DNA of 64,000 bases from Podarcis raffonei. Its lineage: Eukaryota; Chordata; Lepidosauria; Squamata; Lacertidae. The number at the start of each line of letters is the position of its first letter. The first letter of the stretch is position 1. The notes below the pieces were generated by a model. The model was not told where the DNA came from. It made no database searches and saw only the letters and a list, made by a program, of their open reading frames with translations. The stretch spans positions 30,628,501 to 30,692,500 of the forward strand of contig NC_070614.1 in assembly GCF_027172205.1 (NCBI RefSeq), given 5' to 3'. The position numbers and the translations under genes are program-made. Positions 58,401 to 64,000 of this stretch are shown in pieces.

Positions 58401-59928
58401 AATATATGATAACAACAAGAAGATGAGGAAAATAACAAAGAGACTATCTGGACAGAAAATTAAAGCAGCAGCAAGAGTGATGTTTGGATCCCTTTCGGAG
58501 CTCGAAGTATGGGTACCCCCAACAAAATTTTAAAAAATTTGGCTGTGTAATTTGGAACTAATGTGATTTGGAATTAATGTGATTTGATTGGCCTGTTAAT
58601 AAAAATTATTTTTTTAAAAAATAAAATGAATTATTCTCCCCTCCCATGCAAATATATTGCAAAGCAATGTTGTCATTAAAGTGCATAGTAGAAATGAAAG
58701 GGTGGATCCTTAGATTGCAAAGAGGTATTGCCCATAAGTGTCATACCTGTGGAATCTTATAGATATCCAAAATGGTTGCCACATAAAAGGAGATTTCAGA
58801 GTCGAGTCCCCCAATAACCCCTGCCAGATTATTTTCAATATCACATAGATAATTGGGGACACTTTTCTCCAGCTTGGATAAAAGTATCAGTGTGGCAAGA
58901 TACGTCTTCCTTGCATTAGTATAGCTGTCATAGATGTGGAAGCCCAAGGTGATATTGGGTAAAATGTGGGAGCATCCATTGATCTCCTTGACTGCAAATG
59001 CCAATGCCAGGATGTGCTGGTAAGCCTTGGGCACCACCCTAGAATGAGAGTTGCAGATTGTTTCAGAAGGATCTTCAGCACTTGGAACATTTAAATATGT
59101 AAAAAGGTAAAGGTAAAGGTAAAGGTACCCCTGCCCGTACAGGCCAGTCTTGACAGACTCTGGGGTTGTGCGCCCATCTCACTTAAGAGGCCAGGGGCCA
59201 GCACTGTCCGGAGACACTTCCGGGTCACATGGCCAGTGTGACAAAGCTGCATCTGGCGAGCCAGCGCAGCACACGGAAACGGCGTTTACCTTCCCGCCAG
59301 TAAGCGGTCCCTATTTATCTACTTGCACCTGGGGGTGCTTTCGAACTGCTAGGTTGGCAGGCGCTGGGACCGAGCAACGGGAGCGCACCCCGCTGCGGGG
59401 ATTCGAACCGCTGACCTTTCGATCGGCAAGCCCTAGGCGCTGAGGCTTTTACCCACAGCGCCACCCGCGTCCCTAAATATGTACTCAGAAGTTAATCATA
59501 TTGAATTCAGTTGAGTTTACTACTGTGCTACTAGACTGCTATACACCCCTACCAAGAACTAAACTATTCCTTTTTTCACAGCTGATTCATGTGAGTTTTC
59601 AGATCAGTATGTTATATTTAAATCAAAGATAACTGAGTTGACATTTGCAGCATCAACCATTGTTCTGAAGCTGCTGCTCTGGGATTGACCATGAGAGGCT
59701 GAGTTCTTACACAAGTTCTTCAGGCAGGACTGGTGGAGGTTCCTCCATGAATGTTGCTGGAGTGGATAAGAAGCCACCATGGGAAACAATGCCACCGATG
59801 ATGAAATTTCCTGGCTGATGATACATGTGAAGTGGACGTTGAGGACCTTGGAGCCTGCATTTTGCTATGTGAGCCTGACATACCATGTAAGGAAACAGTT
59901 CGAGCAGAAAGATTACTAAAACAACCAT
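52425..59928 (-). CDS. Vomeronasal type-2 receptor 'D', six exons, 877 aa, intact
   Basis: Exons on the minus strand: 59928-59711, 59038-58747, 57519-56662, 55917-55690, 54199-54073 and 53335-52425; 2634 nt, phases 2-0-0-0-1, all GT/AG. Domains are as in gene B: signal peptide, flytrap ligand-binding domain, NCD3G linker ([21 protein letters not shown]) and 7TM core with [18 protein letters not shown]. By hand count against B the substitutions are 6 in exon 1, 6 in exon 2, 16 in exon 3, 3 in exon 4, 2 in exon 5 and 4 in exon 6, plus a two-residue deletion in exon 3. The ligand-binding exons thus differ by about 4-8% and the 7TM exon by about 1.3%. B and D point toward each other across the spacer. 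An AATAAA-type signal lies in the mirrored 3' flank near 52170. Confidence 0.93.
53922..53931. repeat. C homopolymer in V2R D intron 5
   Basis: Ten C bases at the spot where the left arm has a G-rich run and CR1 scraps. Confidence 0.7.
54718..55584 (+). mobile_element. LTR-type element in V2R D intron 4 (fossil)
   Basis: Begins TGTGCCATGACTCC and ends AAGTATTTCACA, with 4-base flanks AGTG (54714-54717 and 55585-55588). AATAAAACAAG near the right end acts as a polyadenylation signal in plus orientation. 867 bases, no coding region recognised: a solo LTR or similar. The inverted partner in gene B keeps only the middle part. Confidence 0.62.
56435..56447. repeat. G homopolymer in V2R D intron 3
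   Basis: Thirteen G bases; the mirror site in gene B has a shorter run (six C bases at about 35690). Confidence 0.75.
58354..58624 (+). mobile_element. 5'-truncated LINE 3' end in V2R D intron 2
   Basis: 271 bases ending in an A/T-rich tail ('gttaataaaaattatttttttaaaaaataaa'-like) and flanked by a perfect 13-base duplication AATGAATTATTCT (58341-58353 and 58625-58637), the mark of target-primed reverse transcription. The matching place in gene B intron 2 (about 33765) is empty. The family is possibly L1-like; no coding part is left. Confidence 0.75.
59102..59473 (-). mobile_element. tRNA-headed SINE (Sauria-type) in V2R D intron 1
   Basis: Minus-strand head GGACGCGGGTGGCGCTGTGG and B box GGTTCGAATCC; the tail ends in four GGTACCTTTACCTTT-type repeats. 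Flanked by the 10-base duplication TAAATATGTA (59092-59101 and 59474-59483). Absent from gene B intron 1 (near 33190). Confidence 0.9.
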
Positions 59929-61374
59929 CCTTAATACAATACAATCTTCATTCTACACAGAAACCACTATTTTTCTGGCAATACTATGAGCAGCATCTCC
60001 AAGATGAAAATTGTCTAATTTGAATGGTAATTTAGTTTCCTGAGAGGTTGCAATTTGGGCGTCTCAAACTCAGACATTTGGATACCAGACCCTATCTATT
60101 CTGATTAGATTTATAGTATTCTTTGACAGTTATCACTGAACATCCACAAGGATTTTTGAGAAGCAGCAGCTTTAATTATAGTCCTCTTAATAATCAAACA
60201 GGAAAGTAGTTATTCCTTAAGTGCTAGGTATTCCCAGTGGAAATGCTGGAGAAAATGTGTTTGTCACATATTCAGAACCGTCACTTTTTAATTCCCTTGG
60301 GTTAGATAATAATGGACCATTGGTGTAGTGGTGCATTTTGAAGTTAGGAGCTCATCATAACAAACCCTGTAGCCAACTGGGACTCCCAAATGTAGTTTGG
60401 TGTAGTTAGCATCTTGGAAATTGTCTGAGGAGACCTGGATCTATATCCCTGATCAGCCATGTGTCATGACTACAATCTATGAACAATACTTACTTGGGAG
60501 TAAGCTCTGTTGAATTCCAAGAGCTTATCTATGATCGCAAAGTTGTACAAGACTCGTAAAACATATAAAAGAGAAAATACCATTAAAGGAAAACAAAATG
60601 CCATCTCTACTTTATTATCATCCCACATCTTCAAATTCCACTATAATATACTAATGACAAACAACAGTAAAACTTGGAAGCTTAGTTACTGCTTCTTCAA
60701 CTTCCAAAAGCAAGGAAGATGATGACAAATCTGCTGTTGTACAGCACTGCAAGGGAGAGTAGAGTTTGAAATTACCCAAGACAAGGGAAACCAACAAACA
60801 AAGAAACCACAAGAAATAGTATATGACAATTTTTTTATTAAAAAAATATTTAAAGATCCCTCTCCACACAATGCTCTTCTCTCCCTCACAAAGCCAACAT
60901 TCTGATAATACTTCTTGCATTCTTGTTCAACCCACAGATTAATAAAAAGTGGACACTTCTAGACTGAGAGTAAAATGCACGTGCTTTGTAGGGTGAAGAT
61001 CCTTGTTTTGACTTCCAGTACCTGTCTTCAAAATGAAGTCAGGAAACCTCAGTTTCAAATCCTTGCTATAGTAACTAATGCTGGTTTAGGTGGTCCACTC
61101 CATCACATACAACTCATCACACTCAAGTTGCATGAAGGGCTGCCTATAAGGATCACTTATGAGCATTATAGATTACCATTGGCTGTAAAACAAGCGAAAT
61201 GAGATAACTAAACCTTTCAAAAAGTAGATTTTGTAAAGAAATAAATGGTGCTTATATAAGTATGTTGAAAATATCCTACATACCTATATCTGCCAAATAT
61301 GGTAGACATCATTTTAAAATACAAATTAGCAGATACTTTGTTGTTCCCCACATTCAAAGGGTGTGTCAAAGTTT
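59929..61374. other. Upstream region of V2R D and 3' flank of the right OR
   Basis: Mirror of 31555-32634 up to about 61145, then unique sequence to the OR. No gene recognised. Confidence 0.35.
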
Positions 61375-62325
61375 TCATTCACATGCCAGTGCAGGATTTC
61401 TAGTCAACAGTTTCCTCAATGCATTCTGGACATCCTTGTTCCTCAGGCTGTATATAATAGGATTGACCATTGGTGTCCCAACTATATAGAGCACAGAAAA
61501 GACTTTGCTTAAGTTGGGATACCAAGTTGTTGTAGGTACACCATACACCACCATCAGTGTCCCATAGAACACTGTAACCACAATGAGATGTGAGGAGCAG
61601 GTGGAAAAGGCTTTTTGTTTGCTTTTGGCAGATGGGATCTTGAGGATGGTGGAGATGATTTTACAGTATGACAGAATGGTAAGAAGGAATGGAGAGAAGG
61701 ATACAAGAGAAGCAATAAGGAAAGAAAGGATTCTCACCAGTCGTGTGTCTCCACAGGCAAGTTTAACCACAGGTGCCAAATCACAGAAGAAATGATCAAT
61801 CTTATTAGAGGCACAGAAAGGCAGCACAGAAACCATTGGCATGGTGACAAATAAGGAAATAAACCCACCAACCCATGACCCTATCGCTAGCTGAATGCAC
61901 ACTCTGAAGTTCATTAAGTTTCCATAATGCAGTGGTTGGCATATGGCTACGTAGCGATCATAGGACATTGCTGCTAGAAGAAAACACTCGGTAACTGCCA
62001 GTGAGCCAAAGATGTAAAACTGGAGGAGACAAGCTGAGAAGGAAATGGCCTCATGGGCAGTCAGTAATGTTTTCAGCATCTTCGGAACCACACTAGTGGT
62101 GTACCATATTTCCAAGAAAGAGAGGTTTCCCAGGAAGAAGTACATGGGGGTATGAAGGCTGTGGTCAGTTAACACAACCGCTGTGATCATTATATTCCCC
62201 ATTAATGTTACTATGTAGACCACAAGAAATATTACAAATGTAGGCATTCTTAGCTCATGAAGGTTCCCAAATCCTAGGAGAATAAATTCTGTGATCACTG
62301 TTTGATTAGGGCTTGCATTTCCACC
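61375..62325 (-). CDS. Olfactory receptor (class II), main coding exon; start probably in an upstream exon
   Basis: Seven-helix odorant receptor with VITEFILLGFGNL, HTPMYFFLGNLSFLEIWYTT, MSYDRYVAICQPLHY, KAFSTCSSHLIVV and NPIIYSLRNKDV. The frame stays open to 62433 but only via a TTG, and no ATG occurs before the conserved N-terminus. A good acceptor (ctgtttttcag) lies immediately upstream of codons GGNASPNQT, as in the paralog at 6.9 kb. The coding body is therefore placed from about that acceptor, with the initiating exon further upstream. The sequon NQT is near the N-terminus. Unlike its paralog it retains the TM2 proline and tryptophan. No frame damage. Confidence 0.9.
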   Translation of the reverse strand, partial: GGNASPNQTVITEFILLGFGNLHELRMPTFVIFLVVYIVTLMGNIMITAVVLTDHSLHTPMYFFLGNLSFLEIWYTTSVVPKMLKTLLTAHEAISFSACLLQFYIFGSLAVTECFLLAAMSYDRYVAICQPLHYGNLMNFRVCIQLAIGSWVGGFISLFVTMPMVSVLPFCASNKIDHFFCDLAPVVKLACGDTRLVRILSFLIASLVSFSPFLLTILSYCKIISTILKIPSAKSKQKAFSTCSSHLIVVTVFYGTLMVVYGVPTTTWYPNLSKVFSVLYIVGTPMVNPIIYSLRNKDVQNALRKLLTRNPALACE

Positions 62326-62627
62326 TGAAAAACAGACACACGGTTGATGAGGAAGAGGAAGACAAGCAGAGCAGGGTATCTGTTTAACAGAATCTGAATA
62401 ATTTGACTCCCTATAATCAAATGGAATGTACAATCATATTGAGCAATACAAAAACTTCTTTCCAGTTAACTCTCTTCCTAAGCCATTTGCACATTTAGTT
62501 ATGTAGGAAACTCATCTCCATTGTTCTTCTGGTGAGTGGCAGCTGGGCTGCTTCCAAGAAGTATTTGCTAGTACAAATTTTGCACATTTGTACATTCTGC
62601 AAAATTTAAATATTTGAATACATAGAG

Positions 62628-62732
62628 CAGGGGTAGCCAACATGGTGCTTTCTGCTGTTGTTGGATCACAGCTCCCATCATCCTGACCACTGACCATCCT
62701 GGCAGGGGGTGATGGGAAATTAGCTACCCCTA
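62628..62732. mobile_element. hAT-like MITE with 8-base target duplication
   Basis: Starts CAGGGGTAGCCAAC and ends TTAGCTACCCCTA, flanked by ACATAGAG (62620-62627) and ATATAGAG (62733-62740), an 8-base duplication with one mismatch. The interior has 'cacagctcccatcatcctga' text typical of the family. Confidence 0.75.
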
Positions 62733-62783
62733 ATATAGAGGCTTGTAATCTTTGATTCCTCAAACTTGCCCAGAACCTTTGGA

Positions 62784-63665
62784 CAAAATTCATAGACTCA
62801 TAGAACTGTAGAGCTGGCTAGTATCCCAAGGGCCATGTAGTCCAGCACCTCACAATGCAGGAATCTCAACTAAATCTCAACTAAATCTCAACTAAAGCAT
62901 CCATGACAGATGGTCACCCAACCTCTGCTTAAAAATCTCAAATGAAAGAAAGTCTACCACTTTCCGAGAGAGTCTGTTCCTGTATCAAACAGCTCTTGCC
63001 ATTAGAAAGTTATTCCTTATATTTAGTCGGAATCTCCTTTTTTGTGACTTGAAGCCAATGGTTCTGGTCCTACTCTGTGGAGCAGGAGAAAATGAGCTTC
63101 TCCACCTTCCATGTGGCAACCTTTGAGATATATGAGGATGGCTATCATATCTGCTTTTGAATTATGGTGCTGGAGGAGACTCTTGAGAGTCCCATGGACT
63201 GCAAGAAGATCAAACCTCTCCATTCTGAAGGAAATCAGCCCTGAGTGCTCACTGGAAGGACAGATCGTGAAGCTGAGGCTCCAATACTTTGGCCACCTCA
63301 TGAGAAGAGAAGACTCCCTGGAAAAGACCTTGATGTTGGGAAAGATGGAGGGCACAAGGAGAAGGGGACGACAGAAGACGAGATGGTTGGATAGTGTCTT
63401 CAAAGCTACAAACATGAGTCTGACCAAACTGCGGGAGGCAGTGGAAGACAGAAGTGCCTGGCGTGCTCTGGTCCATGGGGTCACGAAGAGTCGGACACGA
63501 CTAAACGACTAAACAACAACAAATCATATCTCCTCTCTGTCTCCTCTTTTCCAGGTTAAACATCTCCAACTCACTCAACCATTCCTCATAAGGCTTGGTT
63601 TTCAGACCCTTGATCTTCTTAGCTGCCCTCCTCTGCACATGTTCTAATTGTTATATTTCTAAAAC
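62784..63665 (-). mobile_element. CR1-type LINE 3' portion, interrupted by BovB
   Basis: Left edge 'tcatagactcatagaactgtagagctgg' is the reverse complement of a CR1 3' terminus. Inner phrases 'cacctctgcttaaaaa', 'ggttctggtcctactctg', 'ctcttttccaggttaaacatc' and 'gccctcctctgcacatgttc' are typical of amniote CR1/L3. The 5' part is missing. The BovB end sits within it. Confidence 0.75.
63153..63522 (+). mobile_element. BovB (RTE-clade) LINE, 5'-truncated 3' end
   Basis: Encodes the BovB ORF2 C-terminus: AFELWCWRRLLRVPWTARRS, then LQYFGHLMRREDSLEKTLML, RRGRQKTRWLD and [18 protein letters not shown]. The 3' end has GAGTCGGACACGACT and ACAACAACAA. Flanked by a perfect 9-base duplication ATCATATCT (63144-63152 and 63523-63531). 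The fragment's frame is open. Confidence 0.92.
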
Positions 63666-64000
63666 CAAGTCTCTGGTGCTCTGTCATACAAAGGGAAACT
63701 AGACCTGATTGTGCAGGGAACCTGCTGCTCTCCTGATGTTGTGGATCCACTCACAATAACCCCTTCCCAGGGAGCAAGAGCTAACCTGTGAAGGTGAACA
63801 AAGTAGGCAAGATTTCAATGGCTCTATTTAGCATGACTAAGGGAACAATCCTATGCACAGGAAGCTTGTGTGAAGCAAGCCCAGTGTAAACTGAACTGGC
63901 AGAAAGTACATCAGATCCAAACTCTATTCAGGGGCAGGGCTACTTATGGCCGAGCCAGCCTAAATATGACAGGAGGGAAAGACGCCTTTAAAATGTGTAT
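63666..64000. other. Intergenic, nothing recognised
   Basis: No gene or nameable repeat before the window edge. Confidence 0.4.

Larger units (their letters stand above)
51780..61145 (-). repeat. Inverted duplication, right arm (carries V2R gene D)
   Basis: Reverse-complement partner of about 31555-41622. It is shorter mainly because it lacks the 1-kb solo LTR and one SINE of the left arm. It has its own later insertions: a SINE in intron 1 and a LINE end in intron 2. Confidence 0.92.

Overview
The window is nuclear DNA from a squamate reptile (lizard or snake). The main signs are intact type-2 vomeronasal receptor (V2R) genes beside class II olfactory receptor (OR) genes, tRNA-headed SINEs whose tails match a BovB LINE 3' end, a BovB copy, CR1 LINE remnants and many small DNA transposons. 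Some repeat families remind me of lacertid lizards, but that is only a guess. There are no prokaryotic features, CRISPR arrays or rRNA genes.

Layout from left to right. 0.7-1.6 kb: terminal (7TM) exon of a V2R whose upstream exons are off the window or lost. 3.2-4.2 kb: OR (+). 6.9-7.8 kb: OR (-). 12.0-16.1 kb and 25.3-29.5 kb: a direct duplication of about 4.2 kb, each copy carrying a nearly identical OR (+). Between the copies lie a broken V2R fragment (16.1-18.0 kb) and a nest of LTR elements: a degraded Ty3/Gypsy element of the Gmr1-like kind (about 18.0-25.3 kb) holding a solo LTR (20.0-20.3 kb) and a young betaretrovirus-like provirus (20.4-24.0 kb). 31.6-61.1 kb: a large inverted duplication. 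The left arm carries V2R 'B' (+, six exons, 879 aa) and the right arm carries V2R 'D' (-, six exons, 877 aa). The roughly 10-kb spacer holds a third intact gene, V2R 'C' (-, six exons, 875 aa). 61.4-62.3 kb: another OR (-), paralogous to the one at 6.9 kb. 62.8-63.7 kb: a CR1 LINE fragment interrupted by a BovB LINE end.

In function this is a chemosensory receptor cluster. ORs are expected in the main olfactory epithelium and V2Rs in basal vomeronasal neurons. The three whole V2Rs share one exon plan (218 / 292 / about 860 / 228 / 127 / about 905 nt) with matching intron phases, so their splice sites can be placed with confidence.

The window also preserves a relative history. Duplicated blocks provide empty sites for later insertions (MITEs, SINEs, a solo LTR, a LINE end), so many insertions can be placed after particular duplications. 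All coordinates and identities were worked out by eye; repeat family names come from recognition and not from a database search.
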